A stretch of 39,485 nt of DNA from Oscillospiraceae bacterium (GTDB taxonomy: Bacteria; Bacillota; Clostridia; Oscillospirales; JAKOTC01): the NCBI GenBank assembly GCA_035353335.1, contig DAOPZJ010000001.1:12889-52373 (forward strand). The letters are read 5' to 3'. The position numbers were made by a program, and so were the translations under genes. How positions within the stretch are numbered: the stretch's first letter is position 1; every line of letters begins with the position of its first letter. Shown here one piece after another: positions 16,081 through 25,207 of the stretch. A model generated the notes under the pieces. It did no database searches, was not told the DNA's origin, and was given only the letters and a program-made list of their open reading frames with translations.

Positions 16081-18552
16081 ATGATCAACGAAAAGCCCCG
16101 CGTTCATCTCATCGGAAACGCGCACCTTGACCCCGTGTGGCTTTGGCGCTGGCAGGAAGGCTACGCCGAGATCAAGGCGACTTTTCAGAGCGCGCTCGAC
16201 CGCATCGGGCAGTTCGACGATTTTATCTTCACCACGGCCTGCGCGGCTTATTACCGGTGGATCGAGGAATCCGAGCCCGAGATGTTCGAAAAAATCAAAG
16301 CCGCCGTCAAAGCGGGGAAATGGTGTGTCGTGGGCGGGCAGTGGATTCAGCCCGACTGCAACATCCCCTCGGGAGAGAGTTTCGCGCGCCATGCGTTATA
16401 CAGCCAGCGGTATTTTGAGAAGTCACTCGGCGTGAAAGCCAAAATCGGCTATAACGTCGATTCGTTCGGCCATAACGGCAACCTCCCGCAGATTTACAGA
16501 AAAAGCGGCATCGAGGCCTATGTGATGATGAGACCGCATAACGGCCTTGAAAAGCAATACCCGTTCCCGGACGGCGTACCGTTTTTATGGGAAGGGGTGG
16601 ACGGAACCCGTCTCCCGACGTTTCATATCCCGCTCGGGTATTGCAACAGGTTGTCCGAGGATCATCTCAAATGGATCGAAAAGATCGCCGCGGAGGGCGG
16701 ACGCTGCGAATCCATGGCTTTTTACGGCGTCGGAAATCACGGCGGCGGCCCGACGGTAAGCAATATCGAGTTGATTCATCAGGCGCAAAAAGAGGACAGG
16801 CCTGTCGAATATGTCATCTCTTCACCCGAGCGGTATTTTACCGAAGTGATGAAGAAGGCAAAAGACAAACCGCTTCCGGTGCTAAAGGGCGATCTGCAGC
16901 ACCATGCGAGCGGCTGTTATTCGACGCATGTCGAGACCAAGTTTTTAAACAGAAAATCCGAACAGACGCTGATGGCCGCCGAGAAATGCGCGGTTTTGGC
17001 GAATCGGAAACTCGGATTGAACTATCACGGCGAGCGTCTTGAAAAGGCCTGGGAAAAGGTTCTTTTCAATCAGTTCCACGACATCATGGGCGGCTGCTCG
17101 ATCAAGGATGCCTATGCCGACGCGCGGGATTTCTACGGCGAGGCGCTTACGGCTGCCGCCGAGACCTATAATATGGCGCTGCAAAAAATTTCGTGGGCGG
17201 TTGACACCGACCGCGGCTTCCGCTGTCTGTCAAAAGACATGAGTTCGCGGCTGTGGGAAATGGACAACAAGGGCGTGCCGGTGGTGGTCTATAACCCGCT
17301 GTCGTGGCCGGTGCATACGACGGTTCAGATCAATCGAAGCGGGCTTGCCGGTGTGACCGATGAGCAGGGCTGCGCGATTGCGTTCCAAAAGGTGCGCGGC
17401 CCGCAGCTGAACGGCGCAAACGATATGCACAACGTGATTTTCCGCGCCGATTTGCCCGCGATGGGTTACCGCACTTACTGGGTATACCTTGAAGAGAGCA
17501 AGCCCGCGCAGAAGCCGCTTCCGCTCAAAGCGACCGAGTATTATATGGAGAACAATTTCATCCGCATCGAATTCGACCGTGCGACGGGATTTTTAAAGAG
17601 CGTCTATGACAAGGTTTCGGGGAAAGAACTGCTTTCGGGCGCAGGAGCCAAGCCGGTCGTGGTTGATGAGACCGAACTCGACACCTGGGCGCATCATGTG
17701 TTCACGTTCCGAAACGACATCGGGGTCTTTGAAAAATCCGAGATCCGCGTGATTGAAAACGGACCGGTTCGGGCAAGGGTGTTGGTCAAATCAGTTTACG
17801 GGCCTTCCAGCGAGCTCGCGCAGATATTCACGCTTTATGCCGACGGAACCGATGTCGAAGTAGACGCCAAACTGCACTGGAAAGAAAAACACAAGATGCT
17901 GAAACTCGCTTTCGAAACCAAGACCGTTGACCCGAAAGCGGTTTTTGAGATTCCGTACGGATTTATCACCAAACGGCCCGACGGCAAAGAACAGCCCGCT
18001 CAGTGCTGGGCGGCGGCTGAGGATGGCATTCGCGGCCTCGCCGTCATCAATAACGGCAAATACGCCTATGACGTCAAAGAGTGTGAAATCCGTCTGACCG
18101 TTGTGCGCGGCGCGATCTATGCCGACCATTTCGGCATGGCGGTCCGCGACGATCTGTGCGATTATCAGGAGCAGGGCGAGCACACGTTCAAATATATCAT
18201 CAAACCGTATGCGGGTTCGTTTGCCGACGCAAAAGTCGTTCGGCGGGCGTGGGAGCTCAACAGCCCCGCGGTTCATGTGATGGAGACCTATCACAAGGGA
18301 AAACTGCCGCAGACCCTGGAAAGCGTCGAAATCGACAACGAAAACGTAATTTTGTCGACGCTCAAACAAGCCGAGGACGGAGACGGCGTGATTGTACGGC
18401 TGTATGAATGCAACGGGAAAGGCGGCGCGGTCTGCGTGAAATTACCGTGGTTAGGAGCAGAGATCAAAACGACGTTAGGCTCGTGCGAGATTAAAACGTT
18501 CAAAGTCAAAGCTGACGGTAAAACTGAAGAAGTTAATCTGATAGAAGAATAA
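16081..18552 (+). CDS. GH38 alpha-mannosidase, first tandem copy
   Basis: An 823-residue enzyme expected to release alpha-linked mannose by a retaining, zinc-dependent mechanism. GNAHLDPVWLW supplies zinc ligands His15 and Asp17. GYNVDSFGHNG carries the nucleophile Asp127, and NQFHDIMGGCS carries the late zinc ligand His333. The middle and C-terminal beta domains of the family follow. There is no signal peptide, so it acts in the cytoplasm on imported oligosaccharides or mannosyl conjugates. The ATG at 16081 has AGAAAGGA upstream; the in-frame codon at 16051 lacks a site and is rejected. A near-copy lies 31 nt downstream. Confidence 0.93.
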   Translation: MINEKPRVHLIGNAHLDPVWLWRWQEGYAEIKATFQSALDRIGQFDDFIFTTACAAYYRWIEESEPEMFEKIKAAVKAGKWCVVGGQWIQPDCNIPSGESFARHALYSQRYFEKSLGVKAKIGYNVDSFGHNGNLPQIYRKSGIEAYVMMRPHNGLEKQYPFPDGVPFLWEGVDGTRLPTFHIPLGYCNRLSEDHLKWIEKIAAEGGRCESMAFYGVGNHGGGPTVSNIELIHQAQKEDRPVEYVISSPERYFTEVMKKAKDKPLPVLKGDLQHHASGCYSTHVETKFLNRKSEQTLMAAEKCAVLANRKLGLNYHGERLEKAWEKVLFNQFHDIMGGCSIKDAYADARDFYGEALTAAAETYNMALQKISWAVDTDRGFRCLSKDMSSRLWEMDNKGVPVVVYNPLSWPVHTTVQINRSGLAGVTDEQGCAIAFQKVRGPQLNGANDMHNVIFRADLPAMGYRTYWVYLEESKPAQKPLPLKATEYYMENNFIRIEFDRATGFLKSVYDKVSGKELLSGAGAKPVVVDETELDTWAHHVFTFRNDIGVFEKSEIRVIENGPVRARVLVKSVYGPSSELAQIFTLYADGTDVEVDAKLHWKEKHKMLKLAFETKTVDPKAVFEIPYGFITKRPDGKEQPAQCWAAAEDGIRGLAVINNGKYAYDVKECEIRLTVVRGAIYADHFGMAVRDDLCDYQEQGEHTFKYIIKPYAGSFADAKVVRRAWELNSPAVHVMETYHKGKLPQTLESVEIDNENVILSTLKQAEDGDGVIVRLYECNGKGGAVCVKLPWLGAEIKTTLGSCEIKTFKVKADGKTEEVNLIEE

Positions 18553-18583
18553 AGGCAGGTTGCTCACGAGAAAGGAAATTGAG

Positions 18584-21058
18584 ATGGAAGACAAAAAGGT
18601 CCGCGTTCATCTGATCGGAAATGCGCATCTCGACCCCATTTGGCTCTGGCGCTGGCAGGAAGGGTACGCTGAGATCAAGGCGACTTTTCAAAGCGCGCTC
18701 GACCGGATCGAACAATTCGACGATTTTATCTTTACCACGGCTTGTGCAGCCTATTACAAGTGGATTGAGGACTCCGAGCCGGAGATGTTCGATAAAATCA
18801 AAGCTGCCGTCCAAGCGGGGAAATGGTGCGTGGTCGGCGGATGGTGGATTCAACCCGACTGCAACATCCCGTCGGGCGAGAGTTTTGTGCGGCAAGCTCT
18901 TTACAGCCAGCGTTATTTCCAAAAGACATTCGGCTTAAAAGCCAAGATCGGTTATAACATCGACTCGTTCGGCCACAACGGCAATCTGCCGCAGATCTAT
19001 GCAAAAAGCGGTTTCGAGGGCTATGTGATCATGAGGCCCGAAAACGGGGTTGAAAAACATTATCCGTTCCCCGAAGGCATGCCGTTTTATTGGGAAGGCG
19101 TGGATGGGACGCGGCTTTTGACTTATAAAATTCCGCGAAAATGTTTTGTCGGCGCGGTGAACGAAGAACATCCCGGTAATTTTGAAAAAGTCGCTTCGGA
19201 GAGCGGCCGGAGCGAGCTGATGGCATTTTTCGGCGTTTGCAATCACGGCGGCGGTCCGACGATCGAAAGCGTCGAGCTGCTGCGCAGGGCGCAGCAGGCG
19301 GAGGCAATGGTCGAATTTATCTTTTCCTCGCCGGATCGGTATTTTGCGGAAATCCGAAAAAAAGAAGACAGTGAGCCGTTTGCGGTGTTGAAAGGCGATT
19401 TGCAGCATTTTGCGAGCGGGTGTTACTCCACGCACAGCACGACCAAATATCTTAACCGCAAATCCGAACAGACGCTGATGGCCGCAGAAAAATGCGCTGT
19501 GCTGGCGGATAAGACGCTCGGGTTAAAATATGACTGCGAACGGCTTGAAAAAGGTTGGGAAAAGATGCTGTTCAACCAATTCCACGACGTGATGGGCGGC
19601 TGCTCGATCAAAGCTGCTTATGAAGATACCGACGAATTCTACGGTGAGGCGCTGACGATCGCGTCCGAGACCTATAATATGGCCTTGCAAAAAATTTCGT
19701 GGGCGGTCGACACCGAACGGGGTGTGCGGTATCTGTCAAAAGATATGGACGGCGCCATTTGGGAGATGGAGAACAAAGGCGCCCCGGTCGTCGTATATAA
19801 CCCGCTTTCCTGGCCGGTGCGCGCTGCGGTGCATCTGAACAAGGACAAGATTGCGGGTTTGACCGATGAAGCGGGGAATGCGATTGCTTTCCAAAAAGTT
19901 CGTGACCCGCAGTTTCACGGCGCGGGCGGGCGGTATTCGACGCTGTTTCGCGCCGATCTCCCGGCGATGGGCTACCGCACCTACTGGGTCTATCTGAAAG
20001 AATCCAAACCGGCGCCGAGGCCGCTTCCGCTTCGGGCAACCGAATTTTATATGGAAAACAATTTTATCCGGATTGAGTTCGACCGCAAAACCGGATTTTT
20101 AATGAGCATTTATGACAAGGTCAGCGGGCGGGAACTGCTTGCGGGTGCGGGCGCAAGACCGGTCGTGATTGACGAAACCGAACTCGATACCTGGGGAATC
20201 GGCGTTTTCAGCTTCAGAAATGAGATCGGTGTCTTTGAAAAAGCCGAAATTCGCGTTCTCGAAAACGGCCCGGTCCGCGCCCGTGTGATGGTTCGGTCGG
20301 TCTTCGGACCGGTCAGTGAACTTGAACAGATTTTCACGCTCTATCCCGACGGAACCGACGTCGAGGTCGAGGCGAAGGTGTTTTGGAAAGAAAAGCACAA
20401 GCTGCTCAAATTGGCTTTCGAGACTAAGACGAGCGGCCCGAAAGCGGTTTACGAGATCCCGTACGGCTTTATCACAAAGCAAGCGGACGGGATGGAAGAA
20501 CCCGCGCAGAGCTGGGCGGCCGTCGAGGACGGAAAACAAGGCCTTGCGATTCTCAACAACGGAAAATATGCCTATGATATCAAGGAAAATGAGATTCGTC
20601 TGACCGTGCTGCGCGGCGCGGTCTATGCGGAAGCGGCGTACAACATTCCTTTCCGTGATGATTTGTGCGAATATCAGGAACAAGGGGAGCACACGTTTAA
20701 GTATATCATCAAACCGTATACGGGTTCGTTTGCCGATGCCGGAGTGGTTCGGCGCGCGTGGGAGCTCAACAGCCCTGCGGTTCATGTGACGGAGACCTAT
20801 CACAAAGGAAAGATGCCTCAGACCTTCGGCGGCGTTGAAATCGACAATGAAAACGTAATTTTATCGGCGATGAAAGAGGCCGAGGACGGGGACGGCGTGA
20901 TCGCGCGGCTCTACGAATGCAACGGCAAAGGCGGCGCGGCCTGCGTGAAATTGCCGTGGCTCAACACGGAAATTAAAACTTCATTCGGCCCGTGCGAGAT
21001 CAAGGCGTTTAAAATCACAGACGGGAAAGTCAAAGAAGTCAATTTGATCGAAGAGTAA
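18584..21058 (+). CDS. GH38 alpha-mannosidase, second tandem copy
   Basis: An 824-residue paralogue of the preceding gene, by eye about three-quarters identical and nearly collinear. The catalytic residues are kept: His15 and Asp17, Asp127, and the NQFHDVMGG histidine. The main divergence is at about residues 180-215, just after the shared EGVDGTRL. There copy 1 reads PTFHIPLGYC and copy 2 LTYKIPRKCF, and the lengths differ slightly. This may alter the substrate pocket. The ATG at 18584 has AAAGGA at good distance. No terminator separates the two copies, so they are co-transcribed. No transporter or regulator gene is adjacent. Confidence 0.93.
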   Translation: MEDKKVRVHLIGNAHLDPIWLWRWQEGYAEIKATFQSALDRIEQFDDFIFTTACAAYYKWIEDSEPEMFDKIKAAVQAGKWCVVGGWWIQPDCNIPSGESFVRQALYSQRYFQKTFGLKAKIGYNIDSFGHNGNLPQIYAKSGFEGYVIMRPENGVEKHYPFPEGMPFYWEGVDGTRLLTYKIPRKCFVGAVNEEHPGNFEKVASESGRSELMAFFGVCNHGGGPTIESVELLRRAQQAEAMVEFIFSSPDRYFAEIRKKEDSEPFAVLKGDLQHFASGCYSTHSTTKYLNRKSEQTLMAAEKCAVLADKTLGLKYDCERLEKGWEKMLFNQFHDVMGGCSIKAAYEDTDEFYGEALTIASETYNMALQKISWAVDTERGVRYLSKDMDGAIWEMENKGAPVVVYNPLSWPVRAAVHLNKDKIAGLTDEAGNAIAFQKVRDPQFHGAGGRYSTLFRADLPAMGYRTYWVYLKESKPAPRPLPLRATEFYMENNFIRIEFDRKTGFLMSIYDKVSGRELLAGAGARPVVIDETELDTWGIGVFSFRNEIGVFEKAEIRVLENGPVRARVMVRSVFGPVSELEQIFTLYPDGTDVEVEAKVFWKEKHKLLKLAFETKTSGPKAVYEIPYGFITKQADGMEEPAQSWAAVEDGKQGLAILNNGKYAYDIKENEIRLTVLRGAVYAEAAYNIPFRDDLCEYQEQGEHTFKYIIKPYTGSFADAGVVRRAWELNSPAVHVTETYHKGKMPQTFGGVEIDNENVILSAMKEAEDGDGVIARLYECNGKGGAACVKLPWLNTEIKTSFGPCEIKAFKITDGKVKEVNLIEE

Positions 21059-21070
21059 AAGCAAGAAATA

Positions 21071-21103
21071 AACCGGCAGCTATGGCTGTCGGTTAATTTC
21101 TTT
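21071..21103 (+). terminator. Terminator after the mannosidase operon
   Basis: AACCGGCAGC and GGCTGTCGGTT pair across TAT, followed by AATTTCTTT. Confidence 0.65.
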
Positions 21104-21159
21104 AAGATCTTAGGAACAGTGAAGAGTGAAAAATTTAATACCGCGCGGCGATATTATTA

Positions 21160-21204
21160 GAACCACCCATCGCAGTTCTGCCATGCCACCCCTCAAAGTA
21201 AGGA
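21160..21204. repeat. Diverged dispersed palindromic repeat
   Basis: The stretch around CCACCCATCG...CCACCCCTCAAAG resembles the element at 24563-24606 but has lost most of its stem. It lies between convergent genes. Confidence 0.35.
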
Positions 21205-21243
21205 ATTATATATCACTTTGCACTTTTCATTGCGAGCTGTCAA

Positions 21244-21834
21244 CTAGACGATAGCGATTGCCCGCACCAACGAGGCTTCGGCTTCGAGGGCGAGGGGAAA
21301 GGCGCTGAATTTGAACGGGCCGCGCAGTTGTTCAAGGTCTCTCAGGTTTTCGACGATGCAGATATCGTGTTCGAGTAAATACAAATGCACCGTGAACGGC
21401 AGAGCATCGGGGGACGGGAAGTCGAGGCCGATTAATTTGACCCCGGCGGAAGCCAGTTTTTCGGCGGCGCTCATGTCGAGCATGGGGTGAGCGGTAAAGT
21501 ATTCGGGTTTGCCGAAGGCCTTGTCCCAGCCGGTGAAAAACAGCGGGATATATCCCGGGATCAAATCAAAATCGGCACAGGTGATGACCGTTTTGCCGCG
21601 TACGTCAAGCACCTGCCCGTCGCCGAAAAAGCGGTCCGGCGGAAAATCGGCACAGGTCGTGCCGCCGAACAACTGATGCATCGGCAGATCGACATGGGTG
21701 CCGTTATGCAGACAGCCGCTGATTTTATAAGAGACATAACCGATCGTGCCTTCGCGTTTAGTCAAACGAAAATCCGGGTCGCCGGGGTAAGCCGGCGTAT
21801 TGTCGGTGAGACGGTGGGATAGATCGAGAATCAT
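21244..21834 (-). CDS. Cyclase-family metal hydrolase (kynurenine formamidase-like)
   Basis: A 196-residue protein with the signature HNGTHVDLPMH (about residues 43-53), the HxGTHxDxPxH metal motif of the cyclase/arylformamidase family. DLSHRLTDNTPAYPGDP at the N-terminus is equally typical. Family members hydrolyse N-formylkynurenine, cyclise polyketide-like chains or act on other amides and esters. No tryptophan-degradation genes are nearby, so kynurenine formamidase is not assumed. Its ATG overlaps the stop of the DegT aminotransferase gene (ATGA at 21831-21834), which points to translational coupling and a shared pathway. Confidence 0.85.
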   Translation of the reverse strand: MILDLSHRLTDNTPAYPGDPDFRLTKREGTIGYVSYKISGCLHNGTHVDLPMHQLFGGTTCADFPPDRFFGDGQVLDVRGKTVITCADFDLIPGYIPLFFTGWDKAFGKPEYFTAHPMLDMSAAEKLASAGVKLIGLDFPSPDALPFTVHLYLLEHDICIVENLRDLEQLRGPFKFSAFPLALEAEASLVRAIAIV

Positions 21835-23171
21835 TTTTCGGGTTTTTTGGCGCCGAAGGTGAACCAGACGCCGGCGGGTTCGGGAAATTCGGTCGGGTCA
21901 GCAAGCAGTTCTTTATAATTCGCGCTGACTTTTTTGAACGCCGCGACAAATTGGTCGATGAGCGCTTTGTTGTATTTTTTAACCCACGGAACCGAATAGA
22001 TTTGGCTGTTGATCGCGGCTGAGACCGGAAGGGATGCGGTGGCTTCGCGCACATCGGTCTCGGTGAAAGCGATGCGGGTCGGTTTTCCGTCGCGGTAGAG
22101 ATCGGCGGTCTGCATCATCGGGTGGGTGTGAAGCGGGCGGTTGGCGCCTGGGTTGACATCGGGCACACCCTCGGCGCGCACGGCGGCGCAGAATTTGGCG
22201 ATCGGAAGGCCGCCGAGTTCTTCGGCTTTATAGAGTCCGTGGGCGTAGTACCAGCCCGCCATGGTCGAGCCGGTCTTTTCGTCGACGCGGTGGGCGCGGA
22301 TGCCGGGAGTGCCTTCGAGCTGATCCCAGAAATAATTCATCGCCTTGCGGATTTCAACGCAGCGCTCGTCGTAGTATTTCAATTGGATCAGGCCGACGGC
22401 TGAGGACATCTGATGGACTCTGCCCTTGACACTTCCGAGCGGAAGGCCGACCAGCGGGAGCAGATCCGGTTCGGTGATGTTGTCGGTATTATTTCTCTCG
22501 TAATGCCCGTAGACCAGCGCGCGCTCATAAGACCTGCGGTCGTTCGTGACAAAGATGCCGGCTTCCCCGATGGCGAACGATTTTCCGCTCATCAGGCTCA
22601 TAGCGGCGACGTCGCCGAAAGTGCCGAGCTTTTTACCTTTATACAGGCCGCCCTGGGCGTGTGAGACGTCTTCGATGACCTTGATGTTGTGTTTTTTCGC
22701 GATGGCCATAATCGCATCCATATCGGCGGGATGGCCTATGTAATGGACAACCATGACCGCCTTGGTGTTCGGGGTGATGCGGCGCTCAAAGTCTTTCGGA
22801 TCGATGCAGAGGGTGTTCGGGTCGACGTCGCAGAATACCGGCGTCGCGCCGAATAAGTAGGCTTGAATGCAGGAAGCCCAATAGGTCAGCGACGGGCAGA
22901 TCAGCTCGTCGCCGCGCCCGAGCCCGACGGAAAACATCGCGGCCGCAAGCGCCATCGTGCCGCTGGTGTAGCCGACCGCATATTTCAAACCCATCCATTT
23001 GGCGAATTCATTTTCGAATTTGATCGTGATATCCGTGCCGCTCATAGCCGCACGATGGAGTACGTCCAGAATCGCTTTTTCCTCTTCTTCGCCGTAGATC
23101 GGCCAGCGCATCTCCTCCGCGAAATCGAGGGTTACGGTTTTCGGGCCGCCCAAAAATGCCGGTTTGCTCAT
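21831..23171 (-). CDS. DegT/DnrJ/EryC1/StrS-family PLP aminotransferase
   Basis: A 446-residue fold-type I PLP enzyme. VIEDVSHAQGG places the PLP-binding Asp168. MSGKSFAIGEAGIFVTND matches the family's GKxxxxGEGG motif, making Lys197 the Schiff-base lysine. GYTSGTMALAAA is the phosphate-binding region. These enzymes aminate keto-sugars or keto-cyclitols, and some make amino-hydroxybenzoate units. No nucleotide-sugar genes are near, so the substrate is open. The start at 23171 has GGAGGT; a longer open frame up to 23357 crosses the promoter and is rejected. It is the first gene of a two-gene operon with the cyclase-family hydrolase. Confidence 0.9.
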   Translation of the reverse strand: MSKPAFLGGPKTVTLDFAEEMRWPIYGEEEEKAILDVLHRAAMSGTDITIKFENEFAKWMGLKYAVGYTSGTMALAAAMFSVGLGRGDELICPSLTYWASCIQAYLFGATPVFCDVDPNTLCIDPKDFERRITPNTKAVMVVHYIGHPADMDAIMAIAKKHNIKVIEDVSHAQGGLYKGKKLGTFGDVAAMSLMSGKSFAIGEAGIFVTNDRRSYERALVYGHYERNNTDNITEPDLLPLVGLPLGSVKGRVHQMSSAVGLIQLKYYDERCVEIRKAMNYFWDQLEGTPGIRAHRVDEKTGSTMAGWYYAHGLYKAEELGGLPIAKFCAAVRAEGVPDVNPGANRPLHTHPMMQTADLYRDGKPTRIAFTETDVREATASLPVSAAINSQIYSVPWVKKYNKALIDQFVAAFKKVSANYKELLADPTEFPEPAGVWFTFGAKKPEK

Positions 23172-23199
23172 AAAAGCACCTCCGTGATGAATTAAGCTC

Positions 23200-23228
23200 A
23201 GTATATCAGATGCCGAGAGATTTGACAA
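23200..23228 (-). promoter_or_regulatory. Sigma-A promoter of the DegT/cyclase operon
   Basis: On the minus strand, TTGTCA (23223-23228), a 17-nt spacer and TATACT (23200-23205). Confidence 0.85.
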
Positions 23229-23241
23229 TGCCAAAATTATG

Positions 23242-23270
23242 TTGCGGCAATATCTCCCGGATGATATAAT
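23242..23270 (+). promoter_or_regulatory. Promoter of the PlsC-like acyltransferase gene
   Basis: TTGCGG (23242-23247), a 17-nt spacer and TATAAT (23265-23270). The -10 box sits inside GATGAT-ATA-ATCATC (23260-23274), a short inverted repeat. Confidence 0.6.
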
Positions 23271-23295
23271 CATCTTCGGATGAAAGGGGATCTTT

Positions 23296-24528
23296 ATGGC
23301 TGAACCCGACAAAAACCGATGCGGCGAGGCGAGATGGACCGGGGGGTTATCCCGCAACCGTTTTATGCAGGAGTTTATCAGGCATACGCTCGGAGTCTAT
23401 ATCAGGAAAAAATTTAATTTCCGGTTTGAAAAATATACGCCCAAAGAAGGGGCGTTTTTACTGCTGATCAATCATACCAATGACTGCGACCCGTTCTTGG
23501 CCTCCTTATTGCTGCCGGGCTATATCCGTTTTGTGGCGACCGAACAATTGACCGAAGGGCCCGCCGGAAAACTTGTTTCGTTTCTGGTCAATCCGATCCC
23601 GCGAAAAAAAGGCGCAAGCGCCGACGATACCGTGCAATACATCCGGATCAATCTGCGGCTCGGCATCAGCGTAGCGATGTTCCCCGAGGGGGTCGTCTCG
23701 GTCAATGGGCAGAGCGGGTATTTTTCCCCGCGGACGGGTGATTTGGTAAAAAACAGTGCCGGCGGGTTAATCACCTGCCGCATCACAGGCGGATATCTCT
23801 GTTATCCGGTATGGGCAAAACACCCGAGACGCGGACCCGCCGAGGGGAAAATCGTGCGTGAATACACGCGTGAAGAGCTTGACAAAATGAGCGTTGACGA
23901 GATCAACGCGGCGATTGCGGGAGATCTATACGTCAACGCTTATGAGGAGCAGAGCAAAAACCCAAAACGTTATCGCGGCAAATCGTTTGCGGAAGGGTTG
24001 GAGAATGCGTTGTTCGTCTGTCCGAAATGCCATGGAGTCGGGACGATGCACAGCAAAAAAAACGATTATTTCTGCGATTGCGGTTATCGGGTCACACTCG
24101 GCGAAAATGGATTTTTTATCGGGCAGGATATCGTTTTCAACAATGTTTTGGACTGGGATCTGTGGCAGCGGGAATATATCAAAGAGCAGATTCCGATATG
24201 GAAGCAGGATCATATCCTGCCGATTACCGCTGATGGCGGGCAATCGCACAAAGGGCTGAAGTTGCTCGGGACTTCGGGCGGAAAGCGACGTCACCCCTTG
24301 ATCAAAGACCTGCGGATTCGGCTATACAGCGATCGGTTGGAATTCTCCGACGGCGAAAAAGCGAGGTGTTTTATGATGTCCGAAATCGGAAGGATGGCAA
24401 GCCACCGCTCGAGCAGGTTGCTGTTCACCTGCGGCGGACGGTATTACGAGGCTGCGTCAAAACATGAATGGCCGGTGTTTAAATATGTGGCGCTTTGGCG
24501 ATTTTTGACGGGAAGGCATTACTTATAA
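23296..24528 (+). CDS. PlsC-type acyltransferase with C-terminal zinc ribbon
   Basis: A 410-residue protein. The acyltransferase core has the HX4D motif in LLINHTNDCDPF (His60, Asp65) and the substrate motif MFPEGVVS (Glu131), as in 1-acyl-glycerol-3-phosphate acyltransferases. After residue 230 comes a zinc-ribbon-like module, CPKC (Cys242, Cys245) and CDC (Cys260, Cys262). A further 140 residues have no motif I recognise. The core is expected to acylate lysophosphatidate or a similar lysolipid at the membrane. The extra module makes the protein much longer than simple PlsC (about 240 residues) and could bind another protein or lipid. AAAGGGG precedes the ATG. The gene is monocistronic. Confidence 0.82.
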   Translation: MAEPDKNRCGEARWTGGLSRNRFMQEFIRHTLGVYIRKKFNFRFEKYTPKEGAFLLLINHTNDCDPFLASLLLPGYIRFVATEQLTEGPAGKLVSFLVNPIPRKKGASADDTVQYIRINLRLGISVAMFPEGVVSVNGQSGYFSPRTGDLVKNSAGGLITCRITGGYLCYPVWAKHPRRGPAEGKIVREYTREELDKMSVDEINAAIAGDLYVNAYEEQSKNPKRYRGKSFAEGLENALFVCPKCHGVGTMHSKKNDYFCDCGYRVTLGENGFFIGQDIVFNNVLDWDLWQREYIKEQIPIWKQDHILPITADGGQSHKGLKLLGTSGGKRRHPLIKDLRIRLYSDRLEFSDGEKARCFMMSEIGRMASHRSSRLLFTCGGRYYEAASKHEWPVFKYVALWRFLTGRHYL

Positions 24529-24530
24529 AC

Positions 24531-24556
24531 AAAGAGCGCCGGATGGCGCTCTTTTT
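24531..24556. terminator. Terminator between convergent genes
   Basis: A perfect 10-bp stem AAAGAGCGCC/GGCGCTCTTT with a 4-nt loop ends in a T-run on the plus strand. The minus-strand reading also has a short T-tract (TTTGTTTA), so it may serve trmO too. Confidence 0.9.
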
Positions 24557-24562
24557 ATAATA

Positions 24563-24606
24563 GACCACCCCGGCACTTCGTGCCACCCCTCCAAAGAGGG
24601 GAATTT
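24563..24606. repeat. Dispersed palindromic repeat
   Basis: GGCACTTCGTGCC and CCCCTCCAAAGAGGGG form two adjacent hairpins, the layout of the other elements in this window. Confidence 0.55.
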
Positions 24607-24634
24607 TTGGGGTATTTCATTTTACTTTACACGG

Positions 24635-25078
24635 TTAAAAATAGGTTTCCATCAGCGTTTCCACCCAGTTGGGGGTGGAGGCGTCTTTTTTGTCGTATTG
24701 CGGATAGTAGGGCTTGATATCGAGCACCGGAGTGCCGTCGATGGCGTCGAGACCCTTTACGGTTAAAATATTCTTATCTACACCGATAATCTCAACAGCG
24801 GTAATGCCGATCGGGTTGGGACGGTCTTTGGCGCGCTGGGCGAAAATGCCGATCATCGGCATATCGTCGCGGCCCTGCGGTCTGCGGACGAGGTGTTTTT
24901 CGGGGATAAATTTGGCCTCGTTCAGATGAAATATGATGAGGGTATGGCTGAATTCGGCCAAACCGGTCAGCCCTTTTTCATATTCGGGGGCGAGGACGAT
25001 TTGTGAAATGACGGTGCCCCAGTCGCGGTCGACCTTTTCGGTCACAGGGCATTTTACGGTTCCGATGGGTGTAAACAT
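24635..25078 (-). CDS. trmO: tRNA (N6-threonylcarbamoyladenosine-37) methyltransferase, TrmO/TsaA family
   Basis: A 147-residue protein with the start FTPIGTVKCP and the core QRAKDRPNPIGITAVEI, the TsaA/TrmO signature, followed by LDAIDGTPVLDIKPY. Family members use S-adenosylmethionine to methylate t6A37 in some tRNAs. The assignment rests on motif and length, and the exact tRNA target is not known in clostridial members. The start at 25078 has GAGGAA upstream; an in-frame codon at 25123 would add residues with no family resemblance. Confidence 0.85.
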   Translation of the reverse strand: MFTPIGTVKCPVTEKVDRDWGTVISQIVLAPEYEKGLTGLAEFSHTLIIFHLNEAKFIPEKHLVRRPQGRDDMPMIGIFAQRAKDRPNPIGITAVEIIGVDKNILTVKGLDAIDGTPVLDIKPYYPQYDKKDASTPNWVETLMETYF

Positions 25079-25135
25079 AGAAATTTCCTCATCTGCCGGG
25101 AATGGCCACAACCATTCTGGCATCCGGTTATAAAT

Positions 25136-25170
25136 GCCCCTTTGTTAAAGAGGGGAAGCGCTTGTCAAAC
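25136..25170. repeat. Partial dispersed palindromic repeat
   Basis: CCCCTTTGTTAAAGAGGGG is one hairpin of the repeat family. GCGCTTGTCAAACAAACGC follows it. Confidence 0.4.
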
Positions 25171-25207
25171 AAACGCAATGGAATTCTTTTATATTATCAA
25201 CAATGAA

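Noticed and set aside
23172..23357. N-terminal extension of the DegT aminotransferase
   Set aside because: It crosses a near-consensus promoter, and the ATG at 23171 has a perfect ribosome binding site and the family's usual N-terminus.
25136..25165. Catabolite-responsive element in the AAGCGCTT stretch
   Set aside because: The centre resembles a cre site but the outer TG and CA positions do not match, and it lies in a repeat remnant.
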